Shown one piece after another: positions 17,498-26,081 of a stretch of DNA of 64,000 nt. The translations under genes were made by a program, and so were the position numbers. The notes below the pieces were generated by a model, which saw nothing but the letters and a program-made list of their open reading frames with translations, made no database searches and had not been told where the DNA came from. The DNA lies in the NCBI RefSeq assembly GCF_021497505.1, contig NZ_CP069349.1, positions 397,861-461,860 of the forward strand, written 5' to 3'. Position 1 is the first letter of the stretch. Every line of letters begins with the position of its first letter. Source of the stretch: Turicibacter sp. TJ11. Lineage in GTDB: Bacteria > Bacillota_I > Bacilli_A > MOL361 > Turicibacteraceae.

Positions 17498-17543
17498 TCA
17501 AGAGCTAGGTGTTATCTAAAAAGACGGATCACTAGTCACTTGA
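17498..17543 (+). promoter_or_regulatory. Possible structured leader of the molybdoenzyme gene
   Basis: Nested pairings are visible: TCAAG (17498-17502) with CTTGA (17539-17543), and CTAGGTG (17505-17511) with CACTAG (17530-17535) leaving one bulged base. The region sits 52 bases before the ATG. It does not match the molybdenum cofactor motif as I recall it. Confidence 0.35.
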
Positions 17544-17594
17544 TGTAAAGTTAAAGTCGTGAAAATTATGCTTTATTTTTGAAAGGAGATACTT

Positions 17595-19682
17595 ATGAAA
17601 AAAGTACAATCAACTTGTAATTACTGTGCGTTAGCTTGTAATTTAGATTATATGGTAGAAGATGATAAAATCGTAAAAGTCATTCCAACGAAACATTATC
17701 CGGTTAATAAAGGATTTTCATGTATTAAAGGGTTAAATTTAGATAAACAACACTTAATTCATAAACCAAATCCATTACCACGTTTAAAAAAGGCAGACGG
17801 TACCTTTGAATACGTGTCTTGGGATGAGGCGTTTACGTATACAGCGAATAAATTAAATGAAATTCGTGATCAATATGGACCTGAAAGTATTGCCGGAATT
17901 AGTACGGGACAAATGACGTTAGAAGAGATGTCGTTATATGGACATGTCATGCGTAACTACTTAAAAGCAAATGTGGATGGAAATACACGTTTATGTATGG
18001 CAACTAGTGTTGTGGCACATAAACAAAGTTTTGGATTTGACGCGCCACCTTATACGTTAAACGACTTTGAATTATCAGATACAATTATTTTAATCGGGGC
18101 TAATCCAGTTGTTGCTCATCCAATTATTTGGGGACGTATTAAAGCAAACCAAATCGAAGGGAAAAAAGTCATTGTGATTGACCCACGTTATACAGAGACA
18201 GCTAAACGTGCTGATCATTTCTATCGCTTAAAAGCAAAATCAGACTTAACACTTCTTTATACGTTAGCGAATGTTTTAATTGAAAACAATTGGATTGATG
18301 CAAATTACATTGAAAAGCATACAGAAAACTTTGAATCGTTTAAAGAATTCGTCAAAGACTTTACATTAGATGAAGTAGAAGAAAAAACAAACTTAACGGC
18401 TGATCAAGTGTTGGAATTAGCAACAATGATTCATGAAGGAAAAGCCGTTTCACTTTGGTGGACAATGGGAATTAACCAAGGTTATGAAGCAGTTCGAAAT
18501 GCACAAGCTATTATTAACATTGCCTTAATGACAGGAAATATGGGACGCCCAGGAACAGGAGCAAACTCAATTACTGGTCAAAGTAACGCCATGGGATCTC
18601 GTTTATTTAGTAACACAACGGGATTATATGGAGGAGGCGATTATGATCATCCAGCTCGTCGTCAAGCAGTGGCAGAGGCATTAGGAATCGATGAGTCATG
18701 GTTACCAGTTAAACCAACTTTACCATATAATGCAATTATTGAAAAAATAAATGCTGGAGAAATTAAAGCGTTATGGATTATTTGTACAAATCCACGTCAT
18801 TCATGGATCAATAATGAAACCTTTAAAGAAGCAATGGAAAAATTAGAGTTATTCATTGTTCAAGATATTTATGATGATACAGATAGCTCTGCTGATTGCG
18901 GTGTGTTCTTCCCAGTTGTTCCAGGAACGAAAAAAGAAGGAACATTAATTAATACAGAGCGTCGTTTATCAGCTGTACGTCCTGCTTTACCAATGGAAGA
19001 AAATGAAATGTCAGATTTCAATGTTATTTTAAATGTTGGAAAAGCGTTAGGAATGGGTGAGTTATTAGACGGATGGCAAACACCAAAAGAAGTGTTTGAA
19101 AAAATGAAAAAATGTACAAAAGGGATGCCTTGTGAGATCACAGGTGTTGATTATGACGCCTTAGTTGATTCAAAAGGAATTCAGTGGCCATTTAAAGAAG
19201 GTGATGTTTTAACAGAAGATGAGCGTCGCTTATACGAAGATGGACGTTATTATACATCAAGTGAAAAAGCAAAATTTATCTTTGAAGCAGTGACAGAAAA
19301 TCCGTTACAGTTAAGTGAGGAATTCCCATATATGTTAAACACTGGACGAGGAACGGTTGGTCAATGGCATACTCAAACTCGTACACGTGAGATTGTTTAT
19401 GTAAATGATGCTGTTTCACCAGTTGCTTATATTCACATCAACGAAGAGTTAGCAAAAGATCTAGGAATTGCTCATCAAGAAACAGTGGAGATTACCTCAA
19501 TTAATGGTGTGACTCGTCGTTTTATGGCGATGGTTTCAGATACAGTGGCTTACAATGAATTATTTGCGCCAATTCACTACCTTGAAACCAATGCATTAAC
19601 ACCATCTGTTTATGATGCTTATTCAAAAGAACCTTCATATAAAAGTACACCAGTTCAAATCAACAAAGTGAAAGGGGCTTAA
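17595..19682 (+). CDS. Molybdopterin oxidoreductase, nitrate-reductase-like
   Basis: A 695-residue cytoplasmic molybdoenzyme of the NarB/NasA/Nap class. A 4Fe-4S cluster is bound by Cys 8, 11, 15 and 43 (C-x2-C-x3-C-x27-C). TRLCMATSVV puts a Cys (134) where the molybdenum ligand of nitrate reductases sits. There is no Tat signal. GNMGRPGTGAN and the C-terminal GTVGQWHTQTRTRE are cofactor-binding blocks. The next two genes are an Fe-S protein and an FAD oxidoreductase, the same gene set I recall from the Clostridium perfringens nitrate reductase operon. Nitrate is the best guess; another oxyanion is possible. Confidence 0.8.
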   Translation: MKKVQSTCNYCALACNLDYMVEDDKIVKVIPTKHYPVNKGFSCIKGLNLDKQHLIHKPNPLPRLKKADGTFEYVSWDEAFTYTANKLNEIRDQYGPESIAGISTGQMTLEEMSLYGHVMRNYLKANVDGNTRLCMATSVVAHKQSFGFDAPPYTLNDFELSDTIILIGANPVVAHPIIWGRIKANQIEGKKVIVIDPRYTETAKRADHFYRLKAKSDLTLLYTLANVLIENNWIDANYIEKHTENFESFKEFVKDFTLDEVEEKTNLTADQVLELATMIHEGKAVSLWWTMGINQGYEAVRNAQAIINIALMTGNMGRPGTGANSITGQSNAMGSRLFSNTTGLYGGGDYDHPARRQAVAEALGIDESWLPVKPTLPYNAIIEKINAGEIKALWIICTNPRHSWINNETFKEAMEKLELFIVQDIYDDTDSSADCGVFFPVVPGTKKEGTLINTERRLSAVRPALPMEENEMSDFNVILNVGKALGMGELLDGWQTPKEVFEKMKKCTKGMPCEITGVDYDALVDSKGIQWPFKEGDVLTEDERRLYEDGRYYTSSEKAKFIFEAVTENPLQLSEEFPYMLNTGRGTVGQWHTQTRTREIVYVNDAVSPVAYIHINEELAKDLGIAHQETVEITSINGVTRRFMAMVSDTVAYNELFAPIHYLETNALTPSVYDAYSKEPSYKSTPVQINKVKGA

Positions 19683-19683
19683 T

Positions 19684-20094
19684 ATGAAACGTATTAAGAT
19701 TGATAGAAGTAAATGTATTAGTTGTTTAACTTGCGTCACAGCTTGTATTGTCTCACATGAAAGCTGTGATTCAAGAAACCGTGTCGTAGTAGATAGTAAA
19801 GGAAAAAATTCACCGATCTTTTGTCGTCATTGCGATTTACCAGAATGTGTTTACACTTGTATGACAGGAGCTATGTCTAAAGATAAAGAAACAGGTTATG
19901 TCAAATACGATGGAACACGATGTGCAAGTTGTTACATGTGCATCATGGCTTGTCCATACGGTGTATTAAAAGCCGATCGTTTAAAACAAAAATATATTAT
20001 GAAATGTGACATGTGTACATCACATGATTTAAAAACGCCACAATGTGTAGCTAACTGTCCAATGGAAGCTATTACACTTGAGGAGGTAAAATAA
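19684..20094 (+). CDS. 4Fe-4S electron-transfer protein (DMSO reductase B-like)
   Basis: A 136-residue ferredoxin with four Cys groups: CISCLTCVTAC, CRHCDLPECVYTC, CASCYMCIMACP and CDMCTSH...CVANCP. This is the pattern of the B subunits of molybdoenzymes such as HycB/NrfC, so up to four clusters. It begins one base after the molybdoenzyme stop and is followed one base later by the FAD oxidoreductase. It would carry electrons from the FAD protein to the molybdenum subunit. Confidence 0.9.
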   Translation: MKRIKIDRSKCISCLTCVTACIVSHESCDSRNRVVVDSKGKNSPIFCRHCDLPECVYTCMTGAMSKDKETGYVKYDGTRCASCYMCIMACPYGVLKADRLKQKYIMKCDMCTSHDLKTPQCVANCPMEAITLEEVK

Positions 20095-20095
20095 G

Positions 20096-21328
20096 ATGAA
20101 TTATGTAGTAGTTGGTGCCTCAGCAGCAGGAATTAACGGAGTTAAATATATTCGTGAAATGGATCCTGATGCAAACATTACTTTAATTTCAAAAGATGAA
20201 TATATTTATTCACGTTGTATTTTACATCACTATTTAGAAGGAATTCGTGACATTAAAGCATTAGAATTCGTTGAAGATGGTTTTATTGAAAAAAATCAAA
20301 TTAATTGGATCAAAGGCGTTTCAGTTGAAAAAATTGAACCTAAACAAAAAGTCTTAATCTTATCGGATGGACGTGAAGTGTCATACGATAAAGTTTTATT
20401 AGCAACAGGAGCGTCAACATTTTTCCCACCGGTTAAAAATTTAAAAGAAGCAAAAGGTGTTTACGGATTAAGAAATTTAGATGATGCTATTGAAATTAAA
20501 GAAAAGGCAAAAGATGCAAAAAATATTGTTGTCATGGGGGCTGGACTTGTTGGAATTGATGCCTTAACGGGATTATTACATTACGGTAAAAACTTAACAT
20601 TAGTTGAGTTTAAAGGGCATATGTTATCAATCCAATTAGACAAGCGTGCAGCTAAAACTTATCAAGATGCGTTTACAAATGAAGGCGTGACGCAATACTA
20701 CGATACAGCGGTTCAAGAAGTGATTGTTGATGAAGCTGGAGCGGTTCAAGAACTTGTCTTATCAAATGGATTAACAATCGAATGTGATTTCTTAATTGTG
20801 GCAACGGGGGTTCGCTCAAATGTTGCGTTCTTAGAAGGTAGCGGAATTGAATGCGATCGTTTTGGTTTATTATTTGATGAATACGGGCGCACAAGTGATG
20901 AGTCAGTATTCGGTGCCGGAGATATTTCAGGTCGTAATCCAATCTGGCCAGCAGCGGTTAAAGAAGCCATTATTGCAGCAGCTAATATGTGTGGGAAAAA
21001 ACGCGAATTAACGGATTTCTTTGCGAGTAAATCAACGATGAATTTCTTACACATTCCAACGATGTCCCTTGGAACACCAGATGCTCCTGATGAAACGTAT
21101 CAGATTGAAATTCAAGATGATGGATATCAAAATTATAAAAAGATTATTCATAAAGATGGAGTCATCTATGGAGCGATTATTCAAGGAGATTTATCATACA
21201 GCGGTGTGTTAACACAGTTAATTAGGGAAAAAATCAATATTTCTCAAGTAGAGAAATCAATTTTTAATATCGATTATTCTGACTTCTTCCATTTAACAGA
21301 CAACTGCCAATTTACTTATAACGATTAA
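20096..21328 (+). CDS. FAD-dependent pyridine nucleotide oxidoreductase
   Basis: A 410-residue class I NAD(P)H oxidoreductase like nitrite reductase NasB N-domains or rubredoxin reductases. An N-terminal FAD site (VVVGASAAGINGVKYI), the ATGAS loop, a second dinucleotide site (VVMGAGLVGIDAL) and the C-terminal FAD block FGAGDISG are visible. GAGGAGG lies before the ATG, which starts right after the Fe-S gene. Probable role: oxidise NAD(P)H and reduce the Fe-S partner for the molybdoenzyme. Confidence 0.88.
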   Translation: MNYVVVGASAAGINGVKYIREMDPDANITLISKDEYIYSRCILHHYLEGIRDIKALEFVEDGFIEKNQINWIKGVSVEKIEPKQKVLILSDGREVSYDKVLLATGASTFFPPVKNLKEAKGVYGLRNLDDAIEIKEKAKDAKNIVVMGAGLVGIDALTGLLHYGKNLTLVEFKGHMLSIQLDKRAAKTYQDAFTNEGVTQYYDTAVQEVIVDEAGAVQELVLSNGLTIECDFLIVATGVRSNVAFLEGSGIECDRFGLLFDEYGRTSDESVFGAGDISGRNPIWPAAVKEAIIAAANMCGKKRELTDFFASKSTMNFLHIPTMSLGTPDAPDETYQIEIQDDGYQNYKKIIHKDGVIYGAIIQGDLSYSGVLTQLIREKINISQVEKSIFNIDYSDFFHLTDNCQFTYND

Positions 21329-21352
21329 TTGACACGAGGAGAGAAATGACTG

Positions 21353-22303
21353 ATGAAGAAATTGTTACAAAAGATTGAAAACTTGCCTGTTGGTGCGATA
21401 GCAACAATGGTTGGGTTATCAACACTATCTAACGTTTATGCAACGCTTGGGTATTCAGGAATTAGACATATCACGATGCTAGTCGGATGTTTAGTATGGA
21501 CAGCGGCGTTTTTAAAGATTACGGTTCATTTTAAAACATTTAAAACGGAATATCAAAATGTCATTCCAGCTAGTTTATATGCGACTTTTACGATGCTAAC
21601 GATGATTTTAGGAAGTTACATCTTTACTTATTCACCGCTCATTGGAAAAAGTGTGTGGTTAGTAGGACTTATCTTACATGCTATCCATATTTTAATCTTT
21701 ACTTATCGTAACGTGATCAAGGGGGTTCAAAAAGAAACATTTGTTCCGACTTGGTTTGTGACGTATAATGGATTATTAGTTTCTGTCGTTGTAGGAACAG
21801 CGATGAATATGACGACTTTATTAAAAGTTATCACTGGATATGGAATTGCGATTTTCTTAATTCTCATTCCATTTATGGTAATTCGTATGATACGTCGTCC
21901 TTTACCTGACCCATTAGCACAAACAGCCGCGATTTTATTAGCACCAAGTAGTTTATGTTTGGTTTCTTACTTAAATGTCTCTGCTAACCCACAGGCAATG
22001 GTTGTTTATGGATTGTATACAATTGTGTTTGCAACATTAGTCTTTATCTTATTTAATATTCCAAAGTTCTTTAAGTTTCAATTTCATCCTGGATTTGCAG
22101 CGTTAACGTTCCCATTAGCGATTGGGTTAGTGGCTTCAACTAAGATGTCAGCTTACTTAACGTCGCAAGGAATGAATCACTTAGGAAGTTTAATTCATGA
22201 AGTTGTAGGAATTCAACTTTATGTAACAACCATTATTATTGGATTTGTCGCTTATAACTTTGTTCGTTTATTAGTTCGTTCTTATGATCACTCAAAAGAA
22301 TAG
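21353..22303 (+). CDS. TDT/SLAC1-type anion transporter
   Basis: A 316-residue membrane protein with about ten helices, close to the tellurite-resistance/dicarboxylate transporter family that includes TehA, plant SLAC1 channels and yeast sulfite exporter Ssu1. Family-like features are NLPVGAIATMVGLSTLSN at the start and FQFHPGFAALTFPLAIGL late on. GAGGAG precedes the ATG. It closes the molybdoenzyme operon and is followed by a terminator. Given its neighbours, nitrate/nitrite or sulfite are plausible ions, but this is inference. Confidence 0.78.
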   Translation: MKKLLQKIENLPVGAIATMVGLSTLSNVYATLGYSGIRHITMLVGCLVWTAAFLKITVHFKTFKTEYQNVIPASLYATFTMLTMILGSYIFTYSPLIGKSVWLVGLILHAIHILIFTYRNVIKGVQKETFVPTWFVTYNGLLVSVVVGTAMNMTTLLKVITGYGIAIFLILIPFMVIRMIRRPLPDPLAQTAAILLAPSSLCLVSYLNVSANPQAMVVYGLYTIVFATLVFILFNIPKFFKFQFHPGFAALTFPLAIGLVASTKMSAYLTSQGMNHLGSLIHEVVGIQLYVTTIIIGFVAYNFVRLLVRSYDHSKE

Positions 22304-22314
22304 AAGTTAATGAT

Positions 22315-22357
22315 AAAAAGCCAATGAGTCTTTATTCAAAGATTCATTGGCTTTTCG
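22315..22357 (+). terminator. Terminator after the redox block
   Basis: Arms aaaagccaatga / tcattggctttt with inner pairing tcttt/aaaga, then a T-rich stretch. Confidence 0.85.
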
Positions 22358-22491
22358 TTTAGCATGAGTTTTTATATCAGAAGCAACCGTTTAATTTTTA
22401 GTTGAATATACTATAAAGACTTTGAAAGTCACATCAAAAAAAGCTAGAGAAGAGGTGAATTTACGAGTTTATTTAAATGTCGTAAAAAAAC

Positions 22492-22701
22492 ATGATGAAT
22501 ATACAATCTTTTACAGAACAAGACAATAATCAATCACAAGTCACTCAGTTAAATCAACAACTAACTCAGCCCAATCAGCAATCATTAACGGCAATCAATC
22601 GTGGAAGCTGGTATACCGGCAGTCCCTTTGCTGGAATGCTCGTCGTTATTTTGTTTATTGTTTGGGTCTTATATAAAATGGGATGTTTAAGACACGATTA
22701 A
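22492..22701 (+). CDS. Small Gln-rich protein with one C-terminal helix
   Basis: A 69-residue candidate gene: a Gln/Asn-rich first half, then one membrane helix (GMLVVILFIVWVLYKMG) and a short charged end. Not recognised. The start is doubtful: two ATGs (22492, 22495) have no good ribosome site, while AGAGG at 22451-22455 is far away. The good terminator directly after the stop supports a real gene. Confidence 0.5.
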   Translation: MMNIQSFTEQDNNQSQVTQLNQQLTQPNQQSLTAINRGSWYTGSPFAGMLVVILFIVWVLYKMGCLRHD

Positions 22702-22702
22702 A

Positions 22703-22738
22703 AAAAGAATGTTCTTCGTTAATGAAGAGCATTCTTTT
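22703..22738. terminator. Bidirectional terminator
   Basis: Arms aaagaatg-t-tcttc / gaaga-g-cattcttt with A-run left and T-run right. It serves the small gene on plus and ends within the aldolase gene on minus. Confidence 0.85.
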
Positions 22739-23762
22739 CTTTAAATTGAATAATGGCACTGAGTAATTCATAAACATCTTGTTTCGTTGTCACGTAAGAG
22801 GTAATGAAGCGGACAACAGAATGGGTATCATCGTAGGCTTGCCAAATTAAAAAATTAAATCGTTGATGAAGATAATCAATTAGCGAATTAGGTAAAATCG
22901 GAAAAAGTTGATTGGTTTCAGTTTCTACTAAAAAGGAGAAGTTAAGAGTTTTTAACCCTTCTTTCAATAACTGGGCCATTTCATTTGCTTCTTGACCAAT
23001 GGTAAAGTAAAGATTCTGTCTGAAAAGTTCAATGAATTGAATACCAAGTGAACGCCCTTTAGCTAAAAGTGCGCCTTTTTGTTTCATGCTTAAATAAAAT
23101 TGATGTTGAAGACTTGGATGGTTAATGACAAGAGCCTCTCCAAAAAGAGCGCCGTTTTTTGTTCCTCCGATATAAAAAGCATCTGTCAATTTTGCATAAT
23201 CTGAAAGCTTCATCGTGTTTGAAGAAGCGGCAAGCGCTGATCCTAACCTGGCCCCATCTAAATAGAGATACATCTCATGCTGATGGCAGAAATTAAAAAG
23301 TGCTTCAAGCTCTTTTTTTGAATAAAGCGTTCCAAGTTCAGTAGGGTTTGAAACATATAACAACTTAGGTTCTACCTTATGAAAGCCGTCGTAATTATTA
23401 TAAGTTTGTTCAAGCTGCTTTAAGCTTATTTTCCCATCTTGACTGATGATTTCAATGATTTTATGTCCAGTCGCTTCAATTGCTCCTGTTTCAGTCGTTG
23501 CAACATGTCCAGTCGAAGCGGATAGCACCGCTTGATAAGGGCGAAGCGCATGAGAAATAAAGGTTAAATTAGTTTGCGTTCCTCCAACTAAAAAGTAAAT
23601 TTCAGATTCCAACGCATTTAGATGCTTTTGAATCGATTGTTTGGCAAGCTGACAATATTCATCTGTTTGATAACCTTCGGTTTGAATCTGATTAGCTTTC
23701 ATTAAAGCGGCTAAAATGTCGGGATGAGCTCCATCTGCATAATCAATCTGGAAGTTAATCAT
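22719..23762 (-). CDS. ltaE: Low-specificity L-threonine aldolase
   Basis: A 347-residue PLP enzyme of the beta-eliminating lyase family that splits L-threonine to glycine and acetaldehyde. Family blocks: DYADGAHPDIL at the N-terminus, FLVGGTQTNL, STGHVATTETGAIEATGHK, LYLDGARLGSAL and the PLP-lysine motif FYIGGTKNGALFG. The ATG at 23762 is the only start in frame and has no ribosome site of its own. It overlaps an eight-codon ORF that does have one, so translation is probably coupled. Confidence 0.9.
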   Translation of the reverse strand: MINFQIDYADGAHPDILAALMKANQIQTEGYQTDEYCQLAKQSIQKHLNALESEIYFLVGGTQTNLTFISHALRPYQAVLSASTGHVATTETGAIEATGHKIIEIISQDGKISLKQLEQTYNNYDGFHKVEPKLLYVSNPTELGTLYSKKELEALFNFCHQHEMYLYLDGARLGSALAASSNTMKLSDYAKLTDAFYIGGTKNGALFGEALVINHPSLQHQFYLSMKQKGALLAKGRSLGIQFIELFRQNLYFTIGQEANEMAQLLKEGLKTLNFSFLVETETNQLFPILPNSLIDYLHQRFNFLIWQAYDDTHSVVRFITSYVTTKQDVYELLSAIIQFKEKNALH

Positions 23763-23781
23763 GATTTAAGGACATTAGCAT
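23755..23781 (-). CDS. Eight-residue leader ORF overlapping ltaE start
   Basis: MLMSLNHD, starting at 23781, preceded by AAGGAGG (23791-23797 on plus) at 9 bases. Its stop lies 8 bases inside ltaE in another frame. The lack of any ribosome site directly before ltaE suggests ribosomes reach ltaE by termination-reinitiation here. No threonine or serine run for attenuation is present. Confidence 0.5.
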   Translation of the reverse strand: MLMSLNHD

Positions 23782-23799
23782 GTCTCTTTCCCTCCTTTC

Positions 23800-24095
23800 T
23801 ATGAGTGAAACCGTTTAGTATAATTTATTCAATCAGCAGAAGAAAGATGTTAATATTTATAGAAGTAGGGAAGATTTATGTAATCTCATGAAGAGATGAT
23901 TTTTTTCAAGATCAAAAAGAAATTTCAAAAATCTAGGAACATTCTATGAAATGATAAATCATCACATGTTTCATTGATAACAAGGTCATTTAACCCAAAG
24001 TATGCCGGTAAATGAAGCATCTTATTTTTATTGTTAGTTTTTAGTAAACTTATATAATAATAAGTAAGGTCAAACTGAAAAGCTTAATTCAATGA
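23800..24095. other. Intergenic stretch, no gene seen
   Basis: About 300 bases between divergent ltaE and a membrane protein gene. It should hold both promoters, but no clear TTGACA/TATAAT pair or strong hairpin stands out. Confidence 0.5.
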
Positions 24096-24108
24096 TTAAA
24101 GAGGGGAT

Positions 24109-24597
24109 ATGACGAAAAAAAGAGGGATCATTTACTTAATCATAGGAGTGATTTTTGGTATTTTTGATTTTTACTATCAAACTTATGTTCAAGAACTAGG
24201 ACTATCGACGCTACCACTAACCGTTTTATGCTTTGGAATATGGTTAGTTCCACTCTTAAAAATCGCTTGGTATGAATCAAAACAGTCACAATCCAGACGA
24301 AAGACCGTAGTGGCAAGTATATTAACATGGAGTAGTTCCATCGTTTCTTGTTATTTATTTCTTGCGATCAACTTGATGTTTATAGGTAGAGAATCAAGTA
24401 TTTACTTGCATATTTCAAATCATTCGTCACCATATTTTTGGTCTAATTGGATAAGTGTGTTTTATAATCAAGTCTTAATTGGAATCATAGAATGGCTTCC
24501 GTTTGCATTAGTCGGTGGTTTTGTGATAGGTCGTTTTGTTTATTTTTTAGTTACTCACTTATCAAAGAAAACAACTAACTCTGACAGTATGTCTTAA
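24109..24597 (+). CDS. Hypothetical four-helix membrane protein
   Basis: Unrecognised, 162 residues. Four membrane segments near 7-27, 33-50, 65-90 and 118-150. There is a Lys/Arg-rich N-terminus (MTKKRG) and a soluble Ser/Thr tail. GAGGGG precedes the ATG. It stands alone between divergent ltaE and a terminator. Confidence 0.65.
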   Translation: MTKKRGIIYLIIGVIFGIFDFYYQTYVQELGLSTLPLTVLCFGIWLVPLLKIAWYESKQSQSRRKTVVASILTWSSSIVSCYLFLAINLMFIGRESSIYLHISNHSSPYFWSNWISVFYNQVLIGIIEWLPFALVGGFVIGRFVYFLVTHLSKKTTNSDSMS

Positions 24598-24681
24598 AGA
24601 AATTCAACTAGTAGCAGTCGTTTGATGAGAATTGACTTGAAGTTTAAAATAAACCGTTTAATGACGATAAAATGGCATGAT

Positions 24682-24709
24682 AAAAGGTGTTCAAATTTGA
24701 ACACCTTTT
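24682..24709. terminator. Bidirectional terminator
   Basis: A perfect 14-base arm palindrome (aaaaggtgttcaaa / tttgaacacctttt) with T-run; convergent genes on either side. Confidence 0.85.
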
Positions 24710-24739
24710 TAGTCGTGATTAAATTAGTAGATAAATCTG

Positions 24740-25906
24740 TTAAAGAGCTAATTGATAAATAGCTAAGGCATCTTCTTTATAAATCTTAACGAAATTTCCG
24801 ACTGATTCACAATGAGAAACGAGTTTTTGAGCTAATAACTCGATCTCATCAGTTGGTAAGTGAGCCTCTGTAAAGCGAGTGGGTAAGTTTAGTTCTTTAA
24901 AGAAATGTTCTAAACATTCAATGGCACGAAGTGCTGTTTCTTCTAAGTTGTTCAAGTTAATCTCTAAGTCAAACACACGATGACCAAATTGAGCAAATCG
25001 TTGAACATCATGCTTATAAACAAACTTCATCCAAGCTGGAAAGATAATCGCAAGTCCCGCTCCATGAGCAATGTCATATTGTCCACTTAGCTCATGTTCT
25101 AGTTCATGACTTGCCCAATCACCTAGACGCCCCACATCTAGACTACCATTGTGTGCAATCATACCAGCTAACATCAACTCTGCACGAAGGTCATAATTCA
25201 TCGGATCGTTCATGACACGTCTACCGTTTTTAATAATGGCTTTCATGGTCGCTTCACATAAGCGATCGGTTACATCAACAGAAGGTTCATTTGTAAAATA
25301 ACGTTCTAAAACATGTGCTAACATATCAGCAATTCCGCATGCTGTTTGATACATCGGTAACGTATAAGTTAATTCAGGATTTAAAATAGAGAAGACGGGG
25401 CGCATACTTGAATGACCGCAACTACGTTTTAAACCATTTTCTTCGTTAGTAATGACTGATCCACTACTTGTTTCACTTCCTGCAGCGGGAATCGTTAAAA
25501 TCGTTCCAACTGGCAAACAGTCTTTTGTAATTGGTGTGCCACAGAATAAATCCCAAACATCTCCCTCATAAGGAACTCCAGCAGCGATGGCTTTCGCTGA
25601 GTCAATGACGCTTCCACCACCTACAGCTAAAATAAAGGTAATGTTTTGTTCTCGACACATCTTGATTCCTTCATGAACAAGTGAAAGTCGTGGATTTGGT
25701 TGAACCCCAGGTAATTCAATCACTTCGATGTTTGCATTGTTTAACGAAGTCAGTACCGTCTCATACAGTTTAGTTTTTTTGATCGAACCTCCACCATAAT
25801 GAAGCAGAACTTTCGTTGTATATTGGGCTATTTCGTGACCAACTAATTTTTCAGTGTCTTTCCCAAAAATTAATTTAGTTCCATTTTGATAGGTGAAATT
25901 TCTCAT
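24740..25906 (-). CDS. Iron-containing alcohol dehydrogenase (butanol dehydrogenase-like)
   Basis: A 388-residue group III alcohol dehydrogenase acting on short alcohols or aldehydes with NAD(P)H. NAD site: AVGGGSVIDSAKAIAAG. The metal site uses Asp in GIADMLAHVLERYF and His in WASHELEHELSG and AHGAGLAI. The opening MRNFTYQNGTKLIFGKD is typical of the YugJ/BdhA branch of Clostridium and Bacillus. TAGGAGGGG lies before the start at 25906. Likely role: disposal of fermentation electrons as alcohol. Confidence 0.9.
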   Translation of the reverse strand: MRNFTYQNGTKLIFGKDTEKLVGHEIAQYTTKVLLHYGGGSIKKTKLYETVLTSLNNANIEVIELPGVQPNPRLSLVHEGIKMCREQNITFILAVGGGSVIDSAKAIAAGVPYEGDVWDLFCGTPITKDCLPVGTILTIPAAGSETSSGSVITNEENGLKRSCGHSSMRPVFSILNPELTYTLPMYQTACGIADMLAHVLERYFTNEPSVDVTDRLCEATMKAIIKNGRRVMNDPMNYDLRAELMLAGMIAHNGSLDVGRLGDWASHELEHELSGQYDIAHGAGLAIIFPAWMKFVYKHDVQRFAQFGHRVFDLEINLNNLEETALRAIECLEHFFKELNLPTRFTEAHLPTDEIELLAQKLVSHCESVGNFVKIYKEDALAIYQLAL

Positions 25907-26081
25907 TTAATCCCCTCCTAAGAGCAATCAGTCATTTGATCTTCATGAAAATTATTTATTTTATTGGTAAATATTAATCATACTTACTTATTTTAGCTTA
26001 AATACTGGATAAAATCCATGTAATAAGATAAGATATTATAGCGATACTAAGTTTAAGTAAGATAGATTGGAGTCATGATAC

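Noticed and set aside
17393-17594. Molybdenum cofactor riboswitch
   Set aside because: Tempting because of the molybdoenzyme, but the folds do not match the motif as I remember it; left as an uncharacterised leader.
20673-21054. Minus-strand ORFs inside the FAD oxidoreductase
   Set aside because: Low-complexity shadows of a well-supported gene; no ribosome sites.
23800-24095. T-box or other riboswitch before ltaE
   Set aside because: No specifier-loop or antiterminator features seen; only a short leader ORF is evident.
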